31,852 nucleotides of DNA. Source: Sanchytrium tribonematis. Its lineage: Eukaryota; Sanchytriomycota; Sanchytriomycetes; Sanchytriales; Sanchytriaceae. Below are positions 1 to 10,175 of this stretch, one piece after another. A program made the translations under genes and the position numbers. The stretch's first letter is position 1. The number at the start of each line of letters is the position of its first letter. The DNA lies in assembly GCA_018985235.1 (NCBI GenBank), contig JADGIG010000047.1, forward strand, positions 1-31,852, in the 5' to 3' direction. Under the pieces are notes generated by a model. It had not been told where the DNA came from. It made no database searches and worked only from the letters and a program-made list of their open reading frames with translations.

Positions 1-30
1 AATCCCCTCGTGACCCCTCGTGACCCCCTT
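1..30. repeat. GC-rich 10-base tandem at the window edge
   Basis: The unit CCCCTCGTGA occurs at 4-13 and 14-23, followed by another run of C. It is much more GC-rich than the rest of the window. It lies in the open frame of the partial gene, but the frame there (Arg/Gly-rich) no longer resembles the paralogue. It may be a real repeat or an assembly end artefact. Confidence 0.5.
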
Positions 31-2300
31 GGGTCTACAGGGTCAAAACTGCTCCCGTCGGAGTATAACCTACAACAGATTCCGTTATAGTTTAATGTAC
101 AAATACATTGGTCATCACTGACACAGATTCCATGATCTAAATTGCAACCCTTGGAGCAAATTGGGGACCTACAATTGGGAAGGTTTTCTGAACCAGCATT
201 AATTTGACCAGTGGGACACTCAAGTATAGTCAAGGGTATTTCACAATATATTGAAGACTGGAAATTTGTTCTACTTGAATTAACCTTAATAATGTGTTTT
301 CCAAATTCTGCCAAGATTTTAGGTTTAGCAAGTATGAATGGTTTGTTGATTAATGGAAAAATGGTTTCTCCCTGGAATGTCACATTTTCGGGTTCTTTGC
401 TAAAAGGCGAGACCACTTCGAGTTTGGCAAGAAATACCGTTGAAATATCAGACACCAAGAAACTTGGTTGCCCGTAAAAATCTGATAAGGTGAATTGAAT
501 CGAAGGCAAATATTGTCCCGCGATTATAGATATTTCTGAGACATTTGAGAGTATTTTAAATGGTGGAGATGCAAAAATATCGCCTTGAATCGCTTTCGTA
601 TTTTCAAAGTAATTATATTTCATTATGCGTCGGTAATCAGATATGTCGCTGTCATACAAAACTGCGCCTCTTTGGGATTGAACAGATCGAAAATTGTTTC
701 CAATAAATTTAAAATCCTTACTTTTCAAGAAAAATACTCCACCATTTGACGTGCTGTTGATATTGGTGAAATTTGAATGAAAGACTTCTCCAGAACCGCT
801 TGCTTGTAAGACACTGCCATCTACACCTTGAATATTTTGAAAATTGCAGAAGTTTATAAGTAGAGCGCCATCTGATATCATTAGGGATGTCCCCTCAATA
901 TGATTGAATTGAGTTCTTGTTATATTAAAGTGATCACGTATCAAGAACAAAGACCCGGCGATATTTTTAAAATCAGAATCGCTTATGGTTACGTTCCCTA
1001 AGCTTTGTGATATCAAAAAACTATTTGATAAGTTTATCTTTTGAAAAATGCACTTTTGAATATCAAAAATCACCTTTTCTATACCGTCCAATTGAAAGAA
1101 TGATTTTTCTGATTGAAAGGAATCAGTGACGTCACGGAATTCAGAATTTGACAACGATGCAGTTGAGCCTAAAAATCTTGTAAATGGAGACGGCCCATTG
1201 CCATAATATAGCGATCGATCATATGAAAATTTAGTTCCATAGTCTGAGAACAGAAAATAGGCACCGAAAAAATTTGAGTGTAGTTGACAATTATTAATTC
1301 GAATTTCACTAGAGCCGCTATTGTAAATAGCGCTGGAAAATGCCCAAGAATTGGAATAGATCAAACTATTTTTGATGATAGTCAGGCTGTTAGAAAAGGC
1401 CCCGAGAAACCATCCATCGCTATTTTTGAAAATATAGGAATTAGCCAAAACCAATGTACTACTTTGGGAAATTTGAATCATCCTGATACCATTATTGGAA
1501 TGCTCTGAGACGGAGCAATTTACGAATTGCAGATCGCTTGTACTTGATAGACTAACAATACTTATCAGACTACCAGTATTATTTCGAATAATTGAGTTTT
1601 TCAAGAATCCGCTTGATTGCAGCATCTGAAGTAGCCCAGTTCTTCCTCCATCATTGTTTTGAAAAGTAGAAGACGCAATCTCAATTGTAGTCGCTGTATA
1701 CATTCCAAATGAAGAGTCTTGAGAAGATGGAGAAACTGAATTTTGCTCAAAATCAACCAAATTAAGTGCAAGATAACAACCATTCATTACCGAAAAAGTG
1801 CCAATATTGTTTGCAATTATCGTGCTGAGCATTTCGACTGTGCTACTCTTACAGTCTACAAACTGATTATTCATAATTTTGTTTCTTGTAAATAACACCA
1901 GATTTAAACTTAATTGGGACGAATCATTGATTGTAAAACCTAATGTGTTATTGCTAATATTGCAGATCTGAAAAGCAATATTGGTTGATACGGCGCTAAA
2001 ATAAATACTCGACTCAGAGAAATTTGAATTTAAAAAAGAAATACTGCCTCCATTTGATTGTATCGAAAAATTGCTCCTAACGATCGCAATTTTATCTAGT
2101 TTAAAATACTGCGCTGTTTTGATAACACCAATCCATTTAATAGTCGCAGGTCCTACTAATTCTAATTGATCAATATTTAAGCTTTCCTCAATCTCATAAA
2201 TTATATTATTAGAAAGCTGTATTTTATTTTGGGATCGTGATCTTAGTTTTTGAACCAAATCAGAGTTAGTTAATATTCCATATACGAGTGTCAGTAACAT
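1..2300 (-). CDS. Large secreted/surface beta-helix protein with EGF-like module (3' end cut by window edge)
   Basis: An open frame with no stop runs from an ATG at 2300 to the window edge (about 766 codons), so the gene is partial at its 3' end. The N-terminus (MLLTLVYGIL) is a short hydrophobic, signal-like stretch. The body is rich in Asn and Ser with repeated short strand motifs such as NGGVFFL and RGAVLY. These resemble the GGA(I/L/V) and FxxN repeats of Pmp-type right-handed beta-helices. Near the edge, at about 100-160, is a Cys-rich EGF-like module (CxxxxCxxGC then HGxC then CxC). The protein matches the head-to-head neighbour at 2450-6065 in layout and in the Cys pattern, so the two are divergent paralogues. 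By analogy the missing part may encode a seven-span region, but this cannot be seen. It probably acts at the cell surface; ligand unknown. Confidence 0.8.
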   Translation of the reverse strand, partial: MLLTLVYGILTNSDLVQKLRSRSQNKIQLSNNIIYEIEESLNIDQLELVGPATIKWIGVIKTAQYFKLDKIAIVRSNFSIQSNGGSISFLNSNFSESSIYFSAVSTNIAFQICNISNNTLGFTINDSSQLSLNLVLFTRNKIMNNQFVDCKSSTVEMLSTIIANNIGTFSVMNGCYLALNLVDFEQNSVSPSSQDSSFGMYTATTIEIASSTFQNNDGGRTGLLQMLQSSGFLKNSIIRNNTGSLISIVSLSSTSDLQFVNCSVSEHSNNGIRMIQISQSSTLVLANSYIFKNSDGWFLGAFSNSLTIIKNSLIYSNSWAFSSAIYNSGSSEIRINNCQLHSNFFGAYFLFSDYGTKFSYDRSLYYGNGPSPFTRFLGSTASLSNSEFRDVTDSFQSEKSFFQLDGIEKVIFDIQKCIFQKINLSNSFLISQSLGNVTISDSDFKNIAGSLFLIRDHFNITRTQFNHIEGTSLMISDGALLINFCNFQNIQGVDGSVLQASGSGEVFHSNFTNINSTSNGGVFFLKSKDFKFIGNNFRSVQSQRGAVLYDSDISDYRRIMKYNYFENTKAIQGDIFASPPFKILSNVSEISIIAGQYLPSIQFTLSDFYGQPSFLVSDISTVFLAKLEVVSPFSKEPENVTFQGETIFPLINKPFILAKPKILAEFGKHIIKVNSSRTNFQSSIYCEIPLTILECPTGQINAGSENLPNCRSPICSKGCNLDHGICVSDDQCICTLNYNGICCRLYSDGSSFDPVDPRGSRGVTRG

Positions 2301-2449
2301 TTGGCCTACTTTCGTTTTTACGAAATTTGGTTTTCACAAGATCATCATCCAGACGAAACTCAAAGAGTACAGCATTGCTTGCACTATGTGGATTACAATT
2401 AATTAAAAGTGAGATTCATAATTGGAGTTAATGTATTAGGCCAGAAACA
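2301..2449. promoter_or_regulatory. Shared promoter gap of two divergent paralogues
   Basis: These 149 bases separate the start codons of the two beta-helix genes. The heptamer TAGGCCA lies just upstream of each ATG, pointing in the direction of transcription: at 2302-2308 on the minus strand and at 2437-2443 on the plus strand. This suggests a duplicated leader or initiator element. No clear TATA box or CCAAT box was seen. Confidence 0.5.
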
Positions 2450-5400
2450 ATGTCAATCAATTTGATCATCTATATAATATTTGGACAGATTCAAGACTCG
2501 TTAGGAAGAAAATTTAATAGCTTACAGCAAGCCATCGAATCAAGAGCAGAAAATTTGTTTTTTATGTCTAAAATAATAGGCAATTGTGACACTTTCATAA
2601 ATTTTCCTGTAAATATTGTTGGAAATACGCACCAGCTCAAGTGCGTCGATTCGGGACAAGTGAAATCTAACAATAACCTAAATATCTCTGGACTGGAAAT
2701 TGTTAATCTCAAAATGGAGTTATCAGGAAACGGGTTTTTAAAAATCGAAGACAGCAATTTTATTGGAAAATCATCTTTCTCATTTGACGAAAATTCTGCA
2801 GCATTTATTAATAACGTTACAATAATCGATTCAAGCATCAATTTAGTTGCAGCAAAAATGACCAACTTGCAAATCTCAAATATCGTAGAAGTGAATTCGC
2901 AAACATTGTTGATTAGTTCAGATGATTCAAAAATAGCTATTCGTGAATGGTCTAGAAAATTTTGCACCGGAAACCTGTTTGAATCAAAAGATAGCTCCTT
3001 TATATCAATTTATGGACTAACTTTAGAAAATATGTCATGTACTTCGAATAGTGGCAATACTTTAATTGGGACATCCAGGGATACTAGTAATTTTGATATA
3101 AAAAATTTAAAAGCGACTAAAATTGATGCATCGGATTGTTCCATCGCCTTTTTTTCACTTACTTCTAATTCGGCTGGTGCCTTGCAAGATGCAAGTATTG
3201 TAGATTCCGTAGGCAGATTTTTATACATGGATGACAACAGCTATTTGGAATTGAATAACTGTACCATCATTAATCTTTCAGAGTCTAAGAATGAGTATTT
3301 AATTTATATGCGAGGCTCTTCCATAATGACAATATACAAATCTAAATTTGACTCGACACTTGGAGCGATTTTAATAACAGAATATTCTTCATTAATTGTT
3401 AACAGCACCCAAATGTTAAATATGAGAGGAACTGAATCTCGTAAATATGTGTTCTCCAATTTCGAATTTTCTAAACTTCAATTTAATGAAGTAGGAGTCT
3501 TCTACACACAAATGGTGTTGAATTTTGATAACTTTTTGATATCCAGAGGCTCTTCTTATACAAGTTTTAGCAATAGCATTATAACTGGAATGGACTGCAC
3601 TCAAGTGTGCTTGGATATACAATCAAATTCGCAGCTGCAAATATCTGGGAGCTCTTTCGAGGCACTAAAATTCAAAACTTTCACACGGCTATCTGGACCT
3701 TATACGCGTACACTGAATATAAGTGGTAATACATACCAGAGTCTTGATGGAGATAATTTCTATGACGTTTCCAATTCAAAAATATTTTCAGAAAACGAAT
3801 TTATTAATAGTGCAAAAGTATTCGCATTCTTCAAAATATCGCAAAATTCCCAGTTTTTTGGTTTGAATCTGACATCTGAATTAGTGGGAACGGAAACTTC
3901 CATAGGCTCTGTTATCAATTCTGACAAATCTTTTATTGAGTTGATTCGATCAAACTTTACAAATAATGAAGCTTTGATAGGAGGAGTATTATTTAGCGTG
4001 TTATCTAATTTGAGCTTGCTAAATTGTGAATTTATTTCCAATAAAGTTAATGGGGATGGAGGAGCTTTGTATCTGGATGAAAACACGAACTTTTATTCTA
4101 ATTTGACAAATTTTAAAGGAAATACCGCTTCTCGTGGCGGAGCCATTTATTTGAATAATACCGAATTACCAAATTCAGACTTTCCTTTTTTTAATAACTC
4201 TGCTTTGCAAGGAAATAATATTGCAAGTAGCCCCAAGTATTTTCAAATGAGTTTGACTAGAGGAAGAACTATAAATGCGACCATAAAAATTACAGACTTA
4301 TATAAACAACCAATTGTTGTTCAGTCTTGGGATCCTATAATATTATTATCCTTAAAAAGTGAAACCCTAAAATTTTTTGGTCAAATATTGATTCCAGTTA
4401 CGTCTTCAGAAATTAAACTTAATAATATTCAAGTTTCTGGAAAGTTGGGTCAGGGAGAAATTCAATTGATAGAAGTTGAGGATGTTGTGAAATTTAATGG
4501 TAAAATATTAACTACAGCCAACATTGAAATTGAACCCTGTCAGTCAGACGAAATAGAAATAACGAATAATGAAATGTATGAGTGTGTAAAAAGTTTTTTA
4601 TGCTAATGTAGAAATTTGTGAACAAGGCTGTTTGCATGGAACATGCTTGGGAAACAATAATTGCAAATGTTTTAAAGAATTTGAAGGTGATGACTGCTCT
4701 TTAAGTAACAATCCTGACTACATCGAGGTTAAACTAAATCACACTATACCTAACTTATCTTCGAGGCAATTATTTGTAAACTCGATCCAAGATTGGCCAA
4801 ATTTTAGTAACGCTGAATTTCGGTCCATCGCATTTCGGGACCATACTACCATCGTGAAGATGTGCTTGAAAAAAAACAAGTTTAATAATTTTTACGTTGC
4901 ATTTGATGATTTAACTACTGCCTCGGATGAAAGTCGTTCTAGATATAATTCTCTTGACGTGATCTCAATTTCTCCGTATTCAGTTACTAGTAATCGTGTA
5001 CCATTGAACTCAAATTCAATTACTCTAATGGTGCTTAATATACTTGTTTCAATTATTGGTCTGGTTCTCTTTTTGTTCCTTTATAGGCAGCGAAATCATT
5101 TGGTTTTTAAAACTTCACCCTCTTGGTTATATGGGAATTACTTATTTGTTGCTATTTGTATGGCCATGGCCTCCATATTACTATCAGTGGGCTATGTTAA
5201 GCTCATGTGCGCTCTTGAGAGTATTTTGTGGGGTATTTGCATTACAATACTGACTTTGACTCATTTCTTACATGCAATGGAATTTTATTATCGAAACCAG
5301 AATTTAAAATCTTGTGAGCGACCATTTTATCGTCAAAATGTCAAATTGTATATAATTGTTGGTTGTTTAGCTCTATTTTCTATCACATTTCAAATTTTAT

Positions 5401-6065
5401 TTCACACTATAAAGCGAAATGGAATTATCATTAATGACGATCAATTAATATGCGATTTAGATGACGTTAAGCAGTACGTCTATATTACATTTGCATCAAT
5501 TCATATCATCATATCAATAATTAATGGTCTTTTATTTTGGACTAGCAGATATATGTCTGAGCCAAAAGTGATGGTCGTTATTTCATTCACTTTACCAATT
5601 TCCTTGGTGCTGAAAGTAGTTCAATATCAGAGTGGGATTCTTTCCCAATTTATTTATCTCATGTGTAATTTGCTGGTTTCCATTTCAGTGCTAATTTTTT
5701 TCAGCTACAGGTTACACAAGATTTATTATCGAGAATGCAGAAGTGCATTTGAAAATCACTTTAATTACTCGAACCTTGAAAAGAGCAGTGTGAAGCTTAG
5801 TGGTGTGCTACCTTTAAAAAAGTCAAATGGTTTTAAGTGGAGGCAGTCCCTTATTGAGCTAGTGACAAATCATAATTACCTCGTCATATCTATGGGAGAT
5901 AAAATGGTTATGTACAAAGATTTCAAAATTATGAGTTTGGATGGAAAAACTACTGAGACAAACTGTTTTGAGATATCCACAAGAAAGTCAAAGTATCTCT
6001 GTCAGTGCGAGTCAAAAGAAGAGTTGGACATATGGATTAATGAGTACCTCAAAATCTCAAATTAA
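2450..6065 (+). CDS. Receptor-like protein: beta-helix, EGF-like, seven-span (class C GPCR-like), PH-like tail
   Basis: Two exons (2450-4592 and 4612-6065) give 1,198 residues. The N-terminus has a short signal-like hydrophobic run. Residues about 20-640 are Asn/Ser-rich repeats, ending with clear Pmp-type motifs (FTNNEALIGGVLF, GGALY, NTASRGGAIY). A Cys-rich EGF-like module follows (about 710-745). Seven hydrophobic segments span about 850-1085. After the first comes KTSPSWLYGNYL, and the region resembles class C/GABA-B-type receptors. The last ~90 residues look like a PH domain (FEISTRKSKYLCQCESKEEL, then a W in the final helix). The likely orientation is a large ectodomain outside and the PH-like tail inside, bound to phosphoinositide or protein. 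Without splicing the frame breaks exactly between the EGF cysteines; with it, the spacing matches the paralogue (ECVKKICEQGC versus NCRSPICSKGC). The domain order is unfamiliar to me. The ligand is unknown. Confidence 0.85.
4593..4611 (+). other. 19-nt spliceosomal intron (receptor gene)
   Basis: GTTTTTTATGCTAATGTAG, phase 1. Removal joins a frame-2 exon to a frame-0 exon and restores the Cys spacing of the EGF-like region seen in the divergent paralogue, which has no intron at this point. It ends in TAATGTAG, matching TNAYNTAG. Confidence 0.88.
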
Positions 6066-6157
6066 ATGTTTCGATAATTCTGCGAGGCTTCTTTCTTGAA
6101 GGCAACCAAAAGAAATAAATATAAAGCGATCGTGTTTCAAATTTAGGTCTATTTGTA

Positions 6158-9100
6158 ATGAGTCGCTTAGCGTTGGAAAGAGCTCATTTAGATAGTCCAG
6201 AAATAAGACAGCAGTTATCGGATGGGCATGATAGAATCAAACAACTAAATGGTATTGCTACCAAGCTGAACAATTTAGTCAAGGGTGTAACAAACCACAT
6301 CGAAGAACTGGGTAACCAATTAACCGAATTCTCTTATGAATTGACTGATTTGTTGAATTTTGAGCGAGAAAATTGGTTCACTATGGAGGAAAGAATTTCA
6401 ACTCCTACCATGTCTGCCAAAAAGGTGACCAATCGTGGTAATAAAACCAGTAATGGTGGAAATGCTGTAGATTTATTGTTTAATACGATTTCTAGAATGA
6501 ATCAATGTGCGCGAAGTATTCAAGATCAAAAAACTAATGTCGAGAAAATTAGAGACGATATAATTGCACCTTTAAATTCCTTTAGCTCCCAGGTAGAGCA
6601 ACTAGAGCATGTCAAAGCTCAGGTTGAAATCAATAGGCAGAATTATGAAATCCAACTTGACAAATTCTGTGGACTTTCAAAAAAAAAAGAAGAGAAAAAA
6701 ACAATGCACAAAGATCAACTTATCAAAATCACAAATGCCCAGAACGACTACTTTTGTAGCATAATAGGGTATATGGGCAAGGTAAATATGATGAACCAAA
6801 AAGAGGGGCTTTTTTTACTTGCTAAGGGAAATACTTTCTTATCTATATTAAGTCAATGGTCAAATCAATCATTCAACTACATTTCATCTGCTAGTCATTC
6901 TATCACTGATGTTTATGAGAAGTGTAATCAAGCAGATGCAGACCGGCCTGTGGATGATCTTGAGCTATTTGTCAATTTAAATTTGGCCAAGCTGCCAAAG
7001 TTTGAACAGGACGACATACAAAACGACTCTTTAATATTGAATGATAGAGGTTATAAACACGGTTACTTGAGATTTCGTGCAAGAGGTCGAAAAGAATGGA
7101 AACGAAAATATTTTTATATTCAGAAACCAGAAGGTTTATTGATGTGTATTGAAACCGGTGAAAGCAGCATCATGGTCGCTGACATTAAAACATCTATGGT
7201 TCAACAAGCTGATATTGATGATAGATATAACACTTTTCAGATAATCTGTCCCCCTCATTCTTTAATTGCTCTGCAAGCGGAGTCACAAAAAGATTTGAAA
7301 GAATGGATGAAAACTTTTAGGGCAATTCAGCTTAGTGATACTGGTTTAGAAAAGCATGAGCTAAATGCAATCAGGGTCTCCACAGAATGGACAGCAGAGA
7401 TTGAAGATATGTTATCTGCTGCATCAAACGTAGCATCAGTGATTCAGCAAAATTCTAATTTAGGAAGGAATTCATCGCTTTTGAGCAGAACAAATAAGCA
7501 TATCGAGCAAGACCATATAAATAGTGTTCTAAAGGAAACCGAATTGATCAACATGAATGTAGGTTGCTGTGAAATCAAATCTCAAAAGTGGAAAGGGAAA
7601 CTGGCGACCATATTGGCTTCGGGATACTTTAAACTTTGTACACATCCTTCTGAGAAGAAAGAGGAACCAGCAATAATATTAAAGATATCCGATATTCCGA
7701 TGGAGATGATTATACCAGTGCATCCAAGTCTTTTTGATAGAAAGCATGTGTTTTGCATCAAGTACGGTACGAAGATTTTTTATTTAAAATGTGATGATGT
7801 CGAAAAGTATATAAAATTAAATTATTGGCTAAAACACTTTTCCATCAAGCCATCCCCAATATTGATCGGGAGTGAGTTCATCCCAGTTAGGACATTACGT
7901 CACTTGGTGATAAAATTGATAGATGGGCGAAACTTTTTAAACAGAGGAGATTTTTATTGTACAATTAGTATTGATAACATACTATTAGCAAGAACATCAT
8001 TTATAGAAAACAATCTAGATCTTATCATAAGAGAAGAGTTTAAATTTGACGAATTTCCTGCTATTAATTTTGGGGTTACAATTTCAGCTTATGATACCAC
8101 TAGATTTGCTAAAGACCAGAGATTTGGCCGAGTGTTTGTGAGAGCCTCAAAATTAAAGTCCGAAAAAGAAGAAGAAGACTATTACCAGTTGGTTTCAGGC
8201 GAAGACAAAGACGAGGATCTAGCAAGAGTATCTAATTTGGGTGAAATACACATTAAATGGAAATACCAAGAAATTAATGTATTACCCCTGTCAAAGTATA
8301 ATCATTTACTATCTCTTATGAATTCATTTGATTATGAGCTTTTAAAAAGCCTTTACAAATCCGCATTTGATCTAGAACCACTCTCTCACAATTTGTTAAT
8401 GCTATATATCTCTCAAAATAGAGAAATAGAATGGTTCATGTTTTTAATCGAATTTGAAACTAAATCAATAGGTTATTTTCACTCACTTAGATTCAAACAC
8501 TCTTTTTCGTGGGAACTCATTATTGACAAAAGCACTGGAGATTTATCTCAAAATAATATGCTTCGATTTTTTAGATAGTTGCGTTGGTGGATTTGTGAAA
8601 ATGCTAATAGAGAATGACATATATTTAGAAGTAGATCCTTTAAGAGTTGAAAAGCAAGAAGTTTTGCAACACAATTGGAGCCAGCTAATTGGATTTACTG
8701 AGACGTTGTGGTTGAAACTATTTCAAACCAGGAAAGGTATTCCTATGAAAGTTGTTTTATTGCTGCAATTCATAAGAGAAAAAGTTACGGAACAACTGAG
8801 TGAAGAAAATGCTAAATTTCTATCAGTTAGTGCATTTTTCTTTTTACGATTAATATGTCCCTCTTTACTTAGTCCTAAGTTATTTAATCTCACAAGGGTT
8901 CATCCTTCCCAAAATTGCCAAAGAACCTTGACATTGATAGCCAAATCGCTTCAATCTCTGGCTAATTTGAGCATTTTGGGTGCTAAAGAACAATACATGA
9001 ATCCCATGAACACATTTATAGAATCAAAGTTTAATGACATGAAGCAATTCTTAATAGACGTGTCGACTTGTGCCACACCAATTCGCCCACCAACTTTGAA

Positions 9101-9242
9101 CATGAATGATGATATCCACACAATTGAATTAGAAAATCACCTGGCTTATTTTCACCATTTTGTGATGAGCTCTGATAAGACTAATATTCATAAAGACCTG
9201 ATTGCAATCTGCAATAGCATATCGAACTCAACAGAAGATTAA
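6158..9242 (+). CDS. BAR-PH-PH-C2-RasGAP protein
   Basis: Two exons (6158-8471, 8491-9242) encode 1,021 residues. Residues about 1-260 are helical and resemble the ACAP/ASAP-type BAR domain. A clear PH domain follows (about 300-392, starting HGYLRFRARGRKEWKRKYFY), then a second, weaker PH (about 467-570), a C2 domain (about 579-700) and a RasGAP domain (about 710-1000). The GAP keeps its key parts: the arginine finger in NTLFRGNSL (Arg about 778) and the FLRLICPSLLSPK motif near 890. It should therefore stimulate GTP hydrolysis by a Ras-like GTPase at curved, phosphoinositide-containing membranes. PH-C2-RasGAP is the SynGAP/RASAL-type core; an added N-terminal BAR is unusual. A run of ten A at 6679-6688 lies in the coding sequence. 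The exons join inside the GAP domain. Confidence 0.9.
8472..8490 (+). other. 19-nt spliceosomal intron (RasGAP gene)
   Basis: GTTATTTTCACTCACTTAG, phase 1. Splicing creates SIDSNTLFRGNSLLTKAL, the expected sequence around the RasGAP arginine finger; reading through destroys it. It ends in TCACTTAG. Confidence 0.95.
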
Positions 9243-9273
9243 TAAACAATTTGATTTAAACTTGAAACATTGA

Positions 9274-10104
9274 ATGAAAGCAATTTCATTAAATCAATTT
9301 CCTCAGAATGTTAAATACAATATTAAAAGATATCTAGAATTTTGCGAAAACAATCATATCAGCGACAACCTACCATATGAAGATGCAGTAAAAAACGTAA
9401 TAAAGTTTTTTGAGCTGGAGCTGAAAAATGGGATCGGAATTGGAACTATTAATGCACGAAAGTGCGGTATACTCAAGTACTACAACGCTTTGAGAGTCGA
9501 TGAGAACCCTGCCAAAAGTGAGAAATGTAATCAGTGGCTAATTGAACATGGGTTAAGGGAATACAATCGAGGTAAATTTAGGAAATCTGAAAAGCCGAGT
9601 CGGACTAATAGCGCAATAGAAATTAAAGAGCGAAATGATAGTCATCTAGATCTCGTTGACATATGTGAAGAGAACAACAGTGATAAGAATTCAGAAATAT
9701 TAGAAGATAATTACCATTTAGGATTGTGTAATGTGAGCGTTGGTGAAAGTCGGTTTGAAAAGGCTCAGAAACTTCTAAATTTCGACCCTTTGCAGATATT
9801 GCAGGAAATGCAAGATATTTATTCGGACGAGATACATGGTTTAACTGAGAAATTGAAATTTTTCGAAGACAAAATGATACAGCAAGATAACTTGATAAAC
9901 GAATACGAATTATCTATGAAGAATTTACTGCAGACTTTAGAAAATAAAGAGGCGGATCGAAATGGCAAGGAAAGAAGACTAAGATCAAAAATTAACGACC
10001 TTGAATTCAATATTGTGGAGCTTCAAAGAGAAATAAGATCCAAAAATTCAAAAATTGCAAAAACCAATTTAAATGATTTGCTTCCGCCGCTACGAAATAA
10101 CTAA
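9274..10104 (+). CDS. Integrase core-binding-like domain with C-terminal coiled coil
   Basis: 276 residues from the first ATG, 31 bases after the RasGAP stop. Residues about 1-95 (NVKYNIKRYLEFCENN, then GTINARKCGILKYYNA) look like the four-helix SAM-like core-binding domain of tyrosine recombinases and related elements such as cryptons. The middle (about 95-165) is polar and low in complexity. Residues about 175-270 are a heptad-rich coiled coil. No catalytic recombinase domain (Arg...His-x-x-Arg...Tyr) follows, so recombinase activity is not expected. It may be a domesticated DNA-binding relic or simply a helical protein; the family call is tentative. No intron is needed. Confidence 0.6.
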   Translation: MKAISLNQFPQNVKYNIKRYLEFCENNHISDNLPYEDAVKNVIKFFELELKNGIGIGTINARKCGILKYYNALRVDENPAKSEKCNQWLIEHGLREYNRGKFRKSEKPSRTNSAIEIKERNDSHLDLVDICEENNSDKNSEILEDNYHLGLCNVSVGESRFEKAQKLLNFDPLQILQEMQDIYSDEIHGLTEKLKFFEDKMIQQDNLINEYELSMKNLLQTLENKEADRNGKERRLRSKINDLEFNIVELQREIRSKNSKIAKTNLNDLLPPLRNN

Positions 10105-10175
10105 TTTGACAATGCACGTATATATCAAAATAAAAGTCGATCGTACTTAAACGTTTCAATTTTCTCCTATTCCAA

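Noticed and set aside
1-30. Edge repeat as a telomere
   Set aside because: CCCCTCGTGA does not match any telomere repeat I know, and only about two and a half units are present.
211-477. Plus-strand open frame of 88 codons
   Set aside because: It lies opposite the long minus-strand beta-helix gene, which is open throughout and has family-like motifs. It is a shadow frame.
1284-1508. Plus-strand open frame of 74 codons
   Set aside because: Same reason: antisense to the continuous minus-strand gene.
6679-6688. Run of ten A in the RasGAP gene as a possible frameshift or slippage site
   Set aside because: The frame is continuous on both sides and encodes a normal Lys/Glu-rich helix end of the BAR region.
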